From NCBI GenBank assembly GCA_021464245.1, contig JADCRB010000040.1:327840-391839 (forward strand): a stretch of DNA of 64,000 nucleotides, read 5' to 3'. Below, piece by piece: positions 23,416 through 34,445 of this stretch. Made by a program: the position numbers and the translations under genes. How positions within the stretch are numbered: the first letter of the stretch is position 1; the number at the start of each line of letters is the position of its first letter. This DNA is from Carallia brachiata (Eukaryota; Streptophyta; Magnoliopsida; Malpighiales; Rhizophoraceae). Below the pieces are notes generated by a model that made no database searches, was not told the origin of the DNA, and saw only the letters and a list, made by a program, of their open reading frames with translations.

Positions 23416-25635
23416 TTAGTCACCCCTCGGAAGTGCAACTCCAACCTTGTCAGCCTGCAAAAGGCCCAAAATACCAGAAAGTGGGGAGTCCCAAAACCAA
23501 AAGGTCTCCTCGCTAGAGGCCCCAACATTGGCAAGGTAATCAGCACAATAGTTCCCCTCTCTTAATGTGTGTTGAAGATGACAGCTCCACGGTAACTGAA
23601 GAAGTCTCCGGCATTCAGCAATGATAGCCCGGTGGTGATCCATGTCCCAGTCCTTCATTTGGATTTTTTGCAAAGCCAAAAGTGAATCAGATTCTACAAT
23701 GACATGGCGCCAGCCACGATCCCAGGCGCACTGTAGGGCCATCACAATGCCCTGAAGTTCGGCATTGATAGCCATGGAGATGCCACAAAAACCAGAGAAG
23801 CCGAAAATCCAATGGCCACAAAAATCCCTTGCAACTCCACCAAAGCCCGCGATGCCAGGATTACCTTTAGCGCAGCCATCCACATTCACTTTTATATAAG
23901 GAGGGGCAGGTGGCTGCCAGCAAATCAAACGGTGATCCTTTTGGTGCATGTTCCAAACTAGCCCCGGGAGTCTATTAGCTTGCCAGCAGTCAAAATAATC
24001 AATGGCCCTCCTCCGAGCCATTAAGAACACATCAGTAGGAGATAGTGATTGGTTCGTGAAGATGCGTTTGTTCCTGCCATCCCACATATGCCATAAGGTT
24101 GATACAAAAAGAGTTCTGAAGGGGCATCCCCAAGGTGAGGGCAACTCATTTAGACAGCCCAATTTCATCCAAGTCTTGAAGTCCCGTAAAGGGTGTGGAG
24201 TTATGTCTAAGGCTCTGTAAAAGAGGCTCCAAACCTGCTCAGCGAAGGTGCAGTGGTAGAACACATGAGCTACATCCTCCCATATGGCGTCGCATCTCTC
24301 ACAGGCTCCACTTTCCGAAAGGTGTCGGATGTAGCGTTGGCTATTTGTTAGTAGCTTGCCTTGCCAAGTCAACCAAATAAAAGTTTGCATATTTTTAGGG
24401 GCTGGGATTTTCCAGATCCACCCCCAATCTTCCTCAACATCCAGGTCATGGGAGATACGTTTACCAAAGGCGCTAGCCACTGAGAATCTGCCGGAATTCT
24501 CAGCCCAAACTAGTTTGTCACATAACCCAGAGGAGAGATTAAGATTAAAGCCTTTGAGAATTAGCTTTGTTTCGTGGTTGATTTTGCCATGAAGTAGAGA
24601 CCAAATCCAGCAGCCATTGTGGTCCCAGTATTTATTTACCGCCCAGTCCAATTCGTGAGGGTCTGGATGTGTCCCAGCAACATCAATTAAAGGTTTATCT
24701 AGGGCCCAAACATCAAGCCAAAATCTGACTTTGCATCCATTGCCGATACTCCATCTCAGCCCCTCTTCAAGGAGATCACGTCCATTAACCATAGCAGCCC
24801 AAACAGCAGATTGAGAGGAATGTCTGGGTGCTTCGAGGAAATGACATTGGGGGAAATATTTAGCTTTGAGTACATGGATCCAAGGTTTGTTTACCCCATT
24901 CAAGGCTTCCCATCCAAGCTTAGCTAAGAGGGCTAGATTCATATCCCGGGTCTTTCGCAAACCAAGCCCTCCAGCCCAACGTGGTCTGCAAACATGATCC
25001 CAAGCAACAAGACTTACTTTGGACTGTTCCTCCGTAGAGCCCCAAAGGAAACGTCTATTCATCCTGTCAATCTCCTCACAAATAGTCCCAGGCAAATAGG
25101 TAGTGTGCATTAGATAATAGGGAACAGACTGAGACACGCTCTGAATAAGGGTAGCCCGTCCGGCCAGCGAGAGAGAGGCGGCCTTCCAGCCATTTAACTT
25201 TGAGCGAATTTTGGAGATGAGCCCTTGAAAAATCTCCGGATTTCTGCGATCATGAAATAAGGGAATGCCTAGGTATTTCCCAAGATTATTGACTGCAGAA
25301 AACCCTAGCACACTACCAATAGCATGTGACACAGGCCTTGTCACACAAGGAGAGAAAAAAAGCTTGGATTTTTCCTTACTAACACGCTGGCCCGATAGTA
25401 GACAAAAGGAGGATAAAACATTACTGATTGCTCTGGCAGTGGGGACCTGAGCGCATCCAAAAAGCAAGAGGTCATCTGCAAAGAAGAGGTGTGAAAGATG
25501 TGGCCCATGACGGGAGACTTTTATTGGCTTCCACTTCTTACAATCAACAGCCTGGAATATAAGATGAGACAAGCGCTCAATGCATAGCATAAATAAATAT
25601 GGAGACATGGGGTCACCTTGTCGCAATCCGCACAT
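23416..25635 (-). CDS. LINE ORF2 C-terminal part: RT fingers/palm end, zf-RVT, RNase H
   Basis: An uninterrupted 739-residue frame. It opens inside the reverse transcriptase at GLRQGDPMSPYLF, followed by the catalytic FADDLLLF about 50 residues on. The middle has the zinc-binding reverse-transcriptase region (CERCDAIWEDVAHVFYHC, with the spacing of zf-RVT). The C-terminus is a plant-type RNase H: VNVDGCAKGNPG, then NAELQGIVMAL, VESDSLLAL and REGNYCADYLAN. The ATG is fortuitous: the true protein began upstream in sequence now inverted at 25645-28957. It could not make a full polymerase here because the RT domain is split. The absence of any stop over 2.2 kb implies a fairly recent insertion. 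Confidence 0.85.
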   Translation of the reverse strand: MCGLRQGDPMSPYLFMLCIERLSHLIFQAVDCKKWKPIKVSRHGPHLSHLFFADDLLLFGCAQVPTARAISNVLSSFCLLSGQRVSKEKSKLFFSPCVTRPVSHAIGSVLGFSAVNNLGKYLGIPLFHDRRNPEIFQGLISKIRSKLNGWKAASLSLAGRATLIQSVSQSVPYYLMHTTYLPGTICEEIDRMNRRFLWGSTEEQSKVSLVAWDHVCRPRWAGGLGLRKTRDMNLALLAKLGWEALNGVNKPWIHVLKAKYFPQCHFLEAPRHSSQSAVWAAMVNGRDLLEEGLRWSIGNGCKVRFWLDVWALDKPLIDVAGTHPDPHELDWAVNKYWDHNGCWIWSLLHGKINHETKLILKGFNLNLSSGLCDKLVWAENSGRFSVASAFGKRISHDLDVEEDWGWIWKIPAPKNMQTFIWLTWQGKLLTNSQRYIRHLSESGACERCDAIWEDVAHVFYHCTFAEQVWSLFYRALDITPHPLRDFKTWMKLGCLNELPSPWGCPFRTLFVSTLWHMWDGRNKRIFTNQSLSPTDVFLMARRRAIDYFDCWQANRLPGLVWNMHQKDHRLICWQPPAPPYIKVNVDGCAKGNPGIAGFGGVARDFCGHWIFGFSGFCGISMAINAELQGIVMALQCAWDRGWRHVIVESDSLLALQKIQMKDWDMDHHRAIIAECRRLLQLPWSCHLQHTLREGNYCADYLANVGASSEETFWFWDSPLSGILGLLQADKVGVALPRGD

Positions 25636-25644
25636 GGGGTCACA

Positions 25645-26366
25645 ACTGGCGTCAGTCTCTCATAATTAAGCTTTGGGGTAGGTCCATTAGCTTCACATAT
25701 CTTTGTAATCGATTAAAAGAATTATGGAAACCGAAGGGGGAGCTCTGTGTGCTCGATTTGGGTTGTGAGTATTTTGCAGTTAAGTTCACTTGCGTAGATG
25801 ATTTCTCAAATGCCCTGTGTGGCGGCCCGTGGATAATCTTAGGCCATTATCTCGTGGTCCAGGAGTGGATACCCCACTTTAAACCCTCCACGGCCACCAT
25901 CAATTCGGCCATTGTCTGGGCTAGGTTCCCGGAGCTTCCAATTGAATATTACAATAAGGAGGTACTTAATACTATTGGGGGTTTGATTGGTCGCACTATT
26001 AAGGTTGATAATTCTACCTTAATGGCCTCAAGGGGAAAGTTTGCTAGGATTTGTGTGCAGATTGATTTGAGCAAACCCTTGCTATCCAAGATTTGGATTG
26101 AGGACATGCTAGTGAAAATTGAGTACGAGGGTCTTCCGTCCCTATGCTTTGAATGTGGGCAAGCCAATCATGTAAAGGACCTTTGTCCGAAGCTTAACCC
26201 TGTTGATACCTGTGAAAAGGGTCCCAGAGAGGGACAGTCAATGGGTAAGGATGGGGCTGCTGTCACCGTTGAGGAGGCAAAATACGGGCCTTGGATGCAC
26301 GCCCAGAACGCGGAAGAAGAGCTAATAACAAGAGTCAAATGGAAAGAGTGGCAACAAGGATGCTAA
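25645..26366 (+). pseudogene. LINE ORF1 (gag-like, DUF4283 plus zinc knuckle), 5'-truncated
   Basis: Begins at WRQSLIIKLWGR, inside the DUF4283 domain typical of plant L1 ORF1 proteins, and continues through GGPWIILGHYLVV and WARFPELPIEYY to a CCHC knuckle CFECGQANHVKDLC near 26146-26187. The usual N-terminal ~100 residues are missing: the sequence starts at the inversion junction. The basic, low-complexity C-terminal part goes on in shifted frames to about 27030. The role in the family is RNA binding in the LINE ribonucleoprotein. Confidence 0.75.
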
Positions 26367-27064
26367 CTCTACTAGAAAACAACAAGTGGAAGGATCCCGT
26401 TTTGCGGTCCTAGGTAATGAATTGGAGATTAATAGTGAATCCCCGGCTATAGAACAGGCTGTACCAAGGGTTAGCCATGCACCACCCAGTTCTGATTCTA
26501 ACCCAAAAACTCCATTGGCTTTGTTTACGCCACGACACCATGCCCCTAACAAGGAGAACATAAGCCCCAAATCAACGGCGCTGCCTTGGGGCATACTTAT
26601 GGAGACCTTGGTGACCACTCCAAGATAAAATATACTGGATCAGGGACCCCAGCTACTCCTTCGGCTAAATCACGGGCTATCAATCGACAAGTCCTGACTA
26701 CTATACAAGACAAAAACATTACAGCATCCATGGAGGTACATATGAATGATCAGGGAAGCTCACAGGTAACGGTCCCAAACTTGGCTAGCTTGTTTGAAAA
26801 AGCTTTTGCTAGACCCTCCCCTAACTCTGATGCAGGAACTAGCAGCCCACATCCTAAGGCCCCTGATCCTACGGGGGGGTATTCTACTGGGCCAATTGGC
26901 AGAGACTTGAGAAAGAAGAAACAACTCAAACCCAATAGAGCTCATCCGTATTCACCCTTAGCTGTGTCTCCCACTGGTATTCCCCAGTCTCAGAGTACCA
27001 GTGGTAGCACTGACAAGGATTCTCTCTGCCATCAGATTTGGAGCGGCCTACGGAGAGCTCCTCT

Positions 27065-28957
27065 CTCTCTATATTTCTCTATGAATTTACTCGGTGGAAT
27101 GTGCGCGGGGGGGAAAAAAAGAATTACCCGCACTTTGAAGGACTTTTTCTCTTTATACAAACCTTGCATTGTATCAATTTGGAACCTAGAATAAGCCAAG
27201 AAAAAGCCAATACTGTCATGGAAGAACTCAATTTCAAAGGTAATTGCCGCATGGACCCTGTGGGATATTCCGGAGGTGTGTGGCTACTTTGGGACACTGA
27301 TAGAGTTCAATTAGATGTGCTCTTTAAATCTCCGCAAGCCATCCATGCTGTTGTATATGACCAGTCTCAACCATCTTGGATTCTCTCTTGTATATATGCC
27401 CATCCAAATGACTTGGTTCGTGATCGCATGTGGGATAGTCTCAGAATTGTTGCTGAAGCTATGCCTCTCCCATGGGCTTTGATTGGGGATTTCAACGACA
27501 TAATGGACGTGGCCGAAAAAAGTGGTGGTTCTAAAAAACTGCCAGGAGATGTCGCATCTTTCGAGAACATGTAGAGGCTTGTAACCTGCTCGATGTGGGT
27601 TTTTATGGGCCTAAGTTCACCTGGTGGAACAGTGGCTCTGGGACTCGAATCATCCGAGAAAGAATTGATAGAGCTCTTGTTTCGGAGTCGTGGCTCTTAA
27701 AATTTCCCAAAGCTCATCTACGTCACCTCCCACGTATAAACTCGGATCACTGCCCACTACTACTTCAACTCACTGACCAACAAGATATTTGTAGAGTCAG
27801 TCGGCCCTTTAGACTTGAAGCCATGTGGTTACTTCATAGCGAATTTGAGTCCTTAGTTCATCAACATTGGCTTCCTCGGAACCTCTCTGTGCGTGAGTCC
27901 CTCAATCAGATTCATATGGCTGCAGTGGAGTGGAATAAATCTACATTTGGGAATCTATTTCAGCGAAAAAGGAAGCTCCTTTCAAGACTTCAAAGAGTGC
28001 AAAGTAGCCTCATGCGTTGGGATTCACTCCACAATAGACAGTTAGAAACTGATCTGATTCATCAGTACAATGAAATCCTTGATCAAGAGGAGATCTTCTG
28101 GTTCCAAAAATCTCGAAGAGACAAATTGCTCCTTGGTGACCGCAACACAAGATTCTTTCACTCATCCACAGTAAAGCGCAGGAGGCGCAACCATATTAGG
28201 ACACTCAAAGATGATGATGGAAACTGGTTAGTGGGAGTGGAGGACCTCAAAAATCACGCCACCGATTATTTTATAAAACTCTTCTCCCCCCAAGGGGATA
28301 TTCAGTCTGTTGGGAATATTAGCCAATGGCCAGAGATCTCACCAATCTTACTCTCCAGATTGGGGGCTGCTCCTAGTAAAGATGAGGTGCATAATGCCTT
28401 AAAATTGATGGGACCGTTCAAGGCCCCGGGACCTGATGGCTTCCAGGCAGTCTTCTTCCAAAAATATTGGCACATTGTGGGAGATTCCCTCTTTGAACTT
28501 GTGAAGTCTTCCCTTCTGTTGGGACAGATACCTGACAGCATCAATGACACACTCTTAGTCCTCATTCCGAAAATGGACTGCCCGGAGAAAATCTCTCAAT
28601 TCCGGCCCATCTCCCTCTGCAATGTTGTTTACAAGCTCATCACAAAGGTCATTGTGGAGAGGCTACGACCTATCATGGATGGTCTCATTAGCCCCATGCA
28701 GGCAAGCTTTATGGCTGGCCGCTCCCCCCATGACAACGTTGTAATCGCTCAAGAAGTTATTAACTATATTCGGCGGAAGAAGCGGAGCAAATGGGGAGCT
28801 ATGGCCTTGAAGATTGACCTCGAGAAAGCTTATGATCGAGTCAATTGGTCCTTCCTCAGGGAAACTCTCGAATCTCTACCTTTCCCACCAAACTTTGTCA
28901 AGCTCATCATGAACTGTGTTACTACTGTTGATATGTCAATTCTTTGGAACGGAGAAT
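27065..28957 (+). pseudogene. LINE ORF2 N-terminal part: endonuclease and first half of RT
   Basis: An apurinic-type endonuclease comes first (LEPRIS near 27185, GDFNDI near 27487, NSDHCPLLL near 27739), then the linker and RT motifs FKAPGPDGF, LVLIPK, FRPISLCNVVYK, ASFMAGRS and LKIDLEKAYDRVNW (about 28813-28854). It stops at SILWNGE exactly where the target duplication begins. There are frameshifts near 27100 (after a G/A run) and near 27543 (-1, within the endonuclease). Its continuation (GLRQGDP onward) is on the opposite strand from 25635. Confidence 0.85.
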
Positions 28958-28968
28958 AACTTCCTTTT
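28955..28968. repeat. LINE target-site duplication, right copy
   Basis: AATAACTTCCTTTT, 14 of 14 identical to 23325-23338. Confidence 0.9.
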
Positions 28969-30519
28969 ATTTACGTGGCAAATGTACAATCATATTACCA
29001 CATGCAGTGGCATTCAAATAAAAGTCACTCTGTTTTGTCAAATGTTTTTTCTTTTTTTTTTAATCTTTTAATTTAAATTAATAAGTAAAAATATAGTTAT
29101 ATAAAAAAATACAAAAAAACATAAATAAATTATCTATCTACTCTTCTTTCCTCCTATTTCTTTTTCAAATAATTGCTCATAAAAATAATAATAAAGCACC
29201 AGCCACAACACCGGCGCCGACATCAGCAAATCTCAACAACAACACCACCACCACCGATCATGGCTCCGTCTCCTTTTTAATCAACGTTGACGTCTCTCTC
29301 TCCCTCAGCTCACGTTGCCTCTATTTACAGCGACATTGCCACGTTCCAAGCATCAATCATGGGTTTTGAAAAGAAAAAAAAAAAAAAGAAAAATAAAGTG
29401 AAAAAAACAAATCATATCCCAAATCCTGCCCAGTGAAGCATTTACCAAAAGTACTGCCACTAGTTGTACTACTATTACTACTAGTGTTGCTATTATTATA
29501 ACTATAGCCTGCTGCATCAGTTCCGCCGACTGAGACGCGAAATCGGAAGGCGGGGAGCTGGGGTTGAGGAGCGGGAGAACAGTTGACGGCGGGGAAGAGC
29601 GGGCTGGGGAAGTGGGTGTCGTTTGAGATGGAAGAGGTGTTTGTTTTCTTGGCGAGGGAGGCCTCTTAGCTTTCTCATCGGGGCTCCAGTTGGAGAGTGG
29701 CAGTGGTGACCCTGACTCGTTGCCGCTGCTTTTTGCCATTATTTCTTCAACTTCTTCTTCTTCTTCAAAGGATTAGGCGACTAGGCAGGCAGCCTGAGAG
29801 AGAGAGATCCGACACTTTTGAGTCTGGGTTCTATGTGGAGGATCTATTTACTGAAAGTGTTATAGGACGCGGTGGCGGCACGGTGGCGAAAATGGGGTAT
29901 GGATGAATAGAGACGAGAGACAATTAACATATAAAAAATTTTTGTTAATCAAATAAAGAAAAAAACATATAAAACATTTTGAAAAACAGTACAAAAAAGA
30001 ATTATATGTATTATTATATATATGAATTAGTGATTTTAAATTAGAGTTCTGTATGTGATCTATATATTGGTAGTCATAATTAGTATTTATATTATGATAA
30101 ATTTTTTTTATTTTTATAACAAGATTTATAATTTTTATAATAAAAAATAATATGTTAATTTTTTATATTATATTTTATTAAATTTATTATAAAAATGAAT
30201 ATATCAAGTATAATTACTAATATATTGATCATAAACTTTTTCCTTTAAATTAAAGGATGAAAAGGAAGAAAAAAATAGCCAACAGAAAAGTTAGCAACCT
30301 TTATTTGAATGTCACGTCATCTTTGTATATGAGGTAAATTTGCCGCGTAAATAAAAGAGGTGATGTGGTAATTAATTTTGTCATATAATAGTTACGTCAA
30401 TGCCAAATTAATAGATAACGGTAATTTTAACAGATTTAAAGATACAAAAACTTTTTACAACGGAATTGACTTTAATTAAGTATCGTTTTTGTTGTTAATC
30501 CTAATTGATCATTCAAAAA
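28969..30519. other. Non-coding interval with one unrecognised frame
   Basis: AT-rich apart from 29180-29900, which is mixed in composition and holds the minus-strand frame listed separately. Confidence 0.4.
29353..29739 (-). CDS. Unrecognised Ser/Pro-rich frame, possible first exon or gene fragment
   Basis: 128 residues starting MAKSSGNESGSPLPLSNW, preceded by a GAA-rich leader. Residues 1-72 are Ser/Pro-rich and could be a disordered tail. About 75-105 are strongly hydrophobic (IVIIIATLVVIVVQLVAVLLV) and would read as a membrane segment, followed by a Phe-rich end coded by A/T runs. The hydrophobic part lies in a (TAA/TAG)-like simple sequence; in another frame it reads as Asn/Ser-rich. 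It may therefore be a real N-terminus that runs into a repeat or an intron. I cannot assign a function; a gene fragment carried by a mobile element is possible. Confidence 0.25.
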   Translation of the reverse strand: MAKSSGNESGSPLPLSNWSPDEKAKRPPSPRKQTPLPSQTTPTSPARSSPPSTVLPLLNPSSPPSDFASQSAELMQQAIVIIIATLVVIVVQLVAVLLVNASLGRIWDMICFFHFIFLFFFFLFKTHD

Positions 30520-30840
30520 TTTAATAATAATATTATAAAAAGGAAATTGAGAGAAAATTTTTCCTTAATCCTTACCATATATAATAAATATTTTTTAATT
30601 AAAAATTTGATAATTTAAATTAAAATTTATCACAAAATAATAGTGAAATTTATTTTTCTACTTGATTACTCATTAATCTAATCTAATAATAATATTATTA
30701 AAGGAAATTGGGAGAAAGTTTCTCTTTAATCTTTGTCAAATAATAAATGTTTTTTTCTAATTAAAAAATTAAAATTTATCACAAAAGAATAGTGAAATTT
30801 ATTTTTCTACTTAATTACCCATTAATACTAACATATGTAA
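30520..30840. repeat. Two-unit tandem duplication, about 160 bp
   Basis: Both units carry AAGGAAATTG(A/G)GAGAAA, then CCTTAATC or CTTTAATC, AAAATTTATCACAAAA and ATAGTGAAATTTATTTTTCTACTT. The AAAGGGAAACTTAGAGAAAGC block at the start of the Helitron (19637) is similar, so this may derive from Helitron 5' ends. Confidence 0.6.
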
Positions 30841-30888
30841 CGACCACACCCTTATTTGTTACTTTTAATAAACCAAAATTATTATTTA

Positions 30889-32000
30889 GGGGGTGTTTGA
30901 TTTTATTGATAAGAATTGTTGTTGCTGTTGAAAGTCAAAAGAAAATAAGATAAAATAGTATTTAATTATTTATTTTAAGATGCTACTATTGCTGAAAAAT
31001 ACTCCAAAATGCTACTGATTTTGAAAAAATAGAAACTACTTACTTTTATTTCATTAACAACTAATAAACAAGACAATTACAAAATTATCTTAGTGAAAAG
31101 AGCACTGAAAGCTGCGCAGAGTTGAGGACAAAGCAAATATTCTGGACCATGCAATTAGACCCGTGAAGGACATAAATGTATTAAAATCTTTTTTCCATTT
31201 GTTTTGCTCCCCGAAAGATGTCTGCAACTATTTGATATAATAATTTAACGAATTTTTTTTTTATTTTTAATCCTAGTTTGAGTTCTACAAATAATATTTG
31301 TGAGGTTTTGACCTCCAAAATTATTTGATTTGACTGTAACTCACGTATCCTTAGTTTAAACTCATTAATATTTGGTCAGTTTAGAGGAAGCTGCCTCAGC
31401 CTCAACAGAACTCAGATAGAAAGTCTATTCCTATGAATTAGGTTGAATAGGATATCAAAGTGTAAAAATCTGACTTTGACCTACAAATTTAATAACTAAT
31501 ATGCTCGCAACAGATTTTTTTAGCCAAAGTGTACAAAATTGACAATATGAGTTTCAAAATAAAATAATAGTTTTAATAAAAACTATTAGTTTTTATTTTT
31601 ACAAAAGAAAGACTAAAAAAATAATTTTATATTCCATATATATAAAATTAAAATTATGTTTTCTAGCACGATAATCTATGCAGTAAAAAGAATAATTTTT
31701 ACTATATAAATTATAGTCACATATTTAATAAATTTTTATTTATAATTATATAGGATATATTTTTGTAAGACTAGTTTAGATTATATAAAAATAAAAATAT
31801 TATTTATAATAATAAAATAAAAATAGAATGTTTGAAATAGTTATTTTACTATTTTAATAACCATCAACTAATGTTATTTTAATAAAATACTTAATTTTAC
31901 TTTATTTATCAGTAACAATAATTTATAATAATAATTAAGAATAACAATTAATAATCAATAATAATAAAAATAATTAAAAATAGCAAAACTAAAGAGACTC
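30889..32000 (-). mobile_element. Probable AT-rich TIR element related to 19093
   Basis: The left end GGGGGTGTTTGATTTTATTG and, on the opposite strand, right end GAGTCTCTTTAGTTTTGC form weak inverted termini. TTA precedes the left end and TAA follows the right. The right arm matches the repeat at 19093-19430. No frame. The target duplication is not exact, so the boundaries are tentative. Confidence 0.35.
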
Positions 32001-32200
32001 TAAGAATTGAAGCCCAACAACACAGACGTATGGGAGATAGGGAATTCGCTGCAACGGAAAGCGAAGAAGCCCCACAACACGTTTGCCAGAGTGGGTGAGA
32101 CTTATGGGCCATTCTGCTCAATCAAGGCAAGCAAATTGAATGCCATGTATCTTCTTTTCACACAATATCGATGACCCTTGCGACAAGTTGTTACAGCTAG

Positions 32201-32349
32201 GTTGCGGATGCCCATGATGCAGCTAAAGCATTGGTTTTGGCATATGAGAAGCCTGTGGCAGAAGGGTGATATATATGCACAGCAGATGGGGTCACAATTG
32301 GAAATATGGTTGAGAAATTGACAAACGTGTCTCCCAATCACAACTTTTC
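32201..32349 (+). pseudogene. Cinnamoyl-CoA reductase-like fragment
   Basis: The translation starting at GTT 32201 reads VADAHDAAKALVLAYEKP, VAEG, a TGA stop, YICTADG, MVEKL and SPNHNFS. This order follows the segment of plant cinnamoyl-CoA reductase-like (NAD(P)-dependent short-chain dehydrogenase) proteins usually written DVRDVADALLLAYE.P.AEGRYIC...VEKL....P.YN. The in-frame TGA falls where the Arg of GRYIC is expected (CGA to TGA). The N-terminal Rossmann fold and the rest of the protein are missing. It is a gene relic of about 50 codons, possibly carried by a transposon, since a Helitron-like start lies just downstream. Confidence 0.55.
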
Positions 32350-32423
32350 CTTAATTATAGTTTTCTAATTAATATTTTCTTTATGTAAATTATCCTACTC
32401 CAATTTCTCACAATCATATCATA

Positions 32424-32530
32424 TCTATCTATTTAATTTATTTAGCATAAAGAGCTTTGAGAAAGCTTTGCCTAATTTTAGCTGTCAAGTGGCAAAAAAT
32501 TACCAATATTTTTTTAGGTGCATTAAGAAA
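32424..32530 (+). mobile_element. Helitron-like 5' end
   Basis: TCTATCTATTTAATTTATTTAGCATAAAGAGC, then GAGAAAGCTTTGCC and GTCAAGTGGCAA, runs parallel to the start of the Helitron at 19620 (TCTATTTAATTAG, GAGAAAGCTCCCCC, GCCACGTGGCAA). No matching hairpin/CTAG end was found downstream, so this may be a truncated copy. Confidence 0.4.
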
Positions 32531-33697
32531 CTCATTGAAATATAAAATATACAATAAGGGTAACTTTTACCTATTATAAAATTCACTTCTTTTTTCTTAG
32601 AATTTGAACTCAAGATCTCTAAAATAAAAATTGGAACTCTAATCACTAGGTATCCCCTAAGGGACACCAATTTTTCATTAACTCTTAATATTTCTTAAAT
32701 TACTTTTAATTACCTAAATATGCGAACTCAAAAAAATGAATTGGAATCCTTCAATACAAAATTCCCCTACAATCGTCCCAAAATTGCCGTTTTAGATGTA
32801 GTCCACAGTGGATTTATTTTGATTGTTGCCAACTATTACCTTTTTTTCATTTTGATTACAAATTTATTAAAATTTGATTTTCGTTTTTTAATAATTGTCT
32901 TTTATTAGAATTGATTACACATTTATCTTCTCCAACTGAATTTCCCTCACCACACTGCCGCCAATTTTGGGTCAACAATTTGGCTTTGAAGTATTGCATT
33001 TTGTTTTCCACGCAGAAGAATTCGTAGGGCATGTTTCTATGGTTGGAGTTTTCTGTCCTCGCCTTTTCTAATGTGTAAAGATAAAAGAAAGATATCAATG
33101 GAGGCAATATGGATGCATATAGCAAGGAGTATATACGCGTACTTACCCGAGAGTTTTTCATCTCAATCCTCAACTTTAGCAATTGGGGAGAAGCTTTTGT
33201 CCCATATCAGTCTCAATTTCTATGTTGAAACTCCATTTTTCACTTTTCTTTTTTTGCTAACTTTCAGGATTCAGAAAAGAAGAGCAATAATCTCGAGTAT
33301 GATACCTTTGGATAGGTAATGCTCGCAGTAGGAATCATAGCGTAGGTGGGAATGGCAAAATCCTGCGTGCCGCCAAGGTAAGTCATTGTGCAACCACGCC
33401 AACATCTTAATTTGCTGGATCATTCAAATATTGGCCTGATGATTCTTAGTTGAACAGGTGATGTACTATCCACATCATGAAACTGTCTCATAAATTTCGT
33501 TCTATTTATCTGACTATTATTATGTTTCTCATGCAGATTGTTGCTCTCTGCATAATTCATTAAACTCTAACATTTGATCCAAACAAAAACCTACCCTTTT
33601 ACCCCTATTTCTAAATTTCTTTTGGTCCCACTCCTTTAGTGATTCAAATGGGTGTTTCAAAATTTTGAAACTGACTTAAAGAAAGAACTCGATTGAA

Positions 33698-33699
<2 letters not shown>

Positions 33700-33731
<32 letters not shown>
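33700..33731. repeat. (AT)n microsatellite
   Basis: About 16 uninterrupted AT units. Confidence 0.9.
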
Positions 33732-33733
<2 letters not shown>

Positions 33734-34445
33734 TTGAAACAATTTCAAACAACCCTTTTTCTTTTCCTACATAACCATTAAGCAGATAATTATCCAAAAT
33801 CATCAAAAGTCCATCTGTTTCCATCAATGGCTCAAAAAACTCACCAAAATTTAAAGAATGGCATTGGTGGGTAGGTATGCACATACTTTTTGTTTCCATC
33901 AACACAAATTCCTAAAACTTCAGTTGTTGTCTTGCATGCTAAAAATTTGAGAAATCCATTTAATTTTAGCTTATTTGAGCAGTTACTTCGTTTATTATAT
34001 TAAAACACTTTGTATAATTGTAAATTATTTTTTGAATCATTTTCCAAAAGGCATGATAGATACATGCCCCTATATCTATAGAGGATATAATTAATACAAA
34101 AATTAGTTGAATTTCATTATTTAAAAAGCATAACATCAAACAAAGAAATTTTGATTTATTTGGTTTTTTTTTTTTTTAAATTTTAGAAGACATACTAAAC
34201 AGCAAATGTACTTTCTAAAACTGATACCCAACAAGCCGCAAGCCTCCCTTCAATGTTATTCTTGGTGCATGTTTATTGTTCAAGAAAGGATATCTTGCAG
34301 TTTGACGACTCCAATGAAAAAGATATAAACGATTTGTCAAAAAGAAGAAAGAAATGAACTACATATGCATTGAAATGAACAAGATAAGTATTGAAAATGC
34401 ATCTTATTAGCTAAATAAAACAGTAAAGTCAAGAAAATGTGCAAC

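Larger units (their letters stand above)
23339..28954 (-). mobile_element. L1-type LINE with 5' inversion (twin priming)
   Basis: A single insertion bounded by the 14-bp duplication AATAACTTCCTTTT. On the minus strand, the 3' part runs from the reverse transcriptase GLRQGDP motif (about 25632) to a poly(A) tail seen as T at 23335-23350. The 5' part (ORF1 through the RT DLEKAYDRV region) lies on the plus strand from about 25645 to 28954. The two parts meet head to head near 25632-25645, and about 9 residues of RT are missing between the end of one (SILWNGE) and the start of the other. Order, orientation, small deletion and target duplication match the known twin-priming outcome of L1 retrotransposition. 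ORF1 is also 5'-truncated. Confidence 0.9.

Noticed and set aside
24002..25450. Plus-strand frames opposite the LINE RT/RNase H gene
   Set aside because: Shadows of the 739-residue minus-strand frame.
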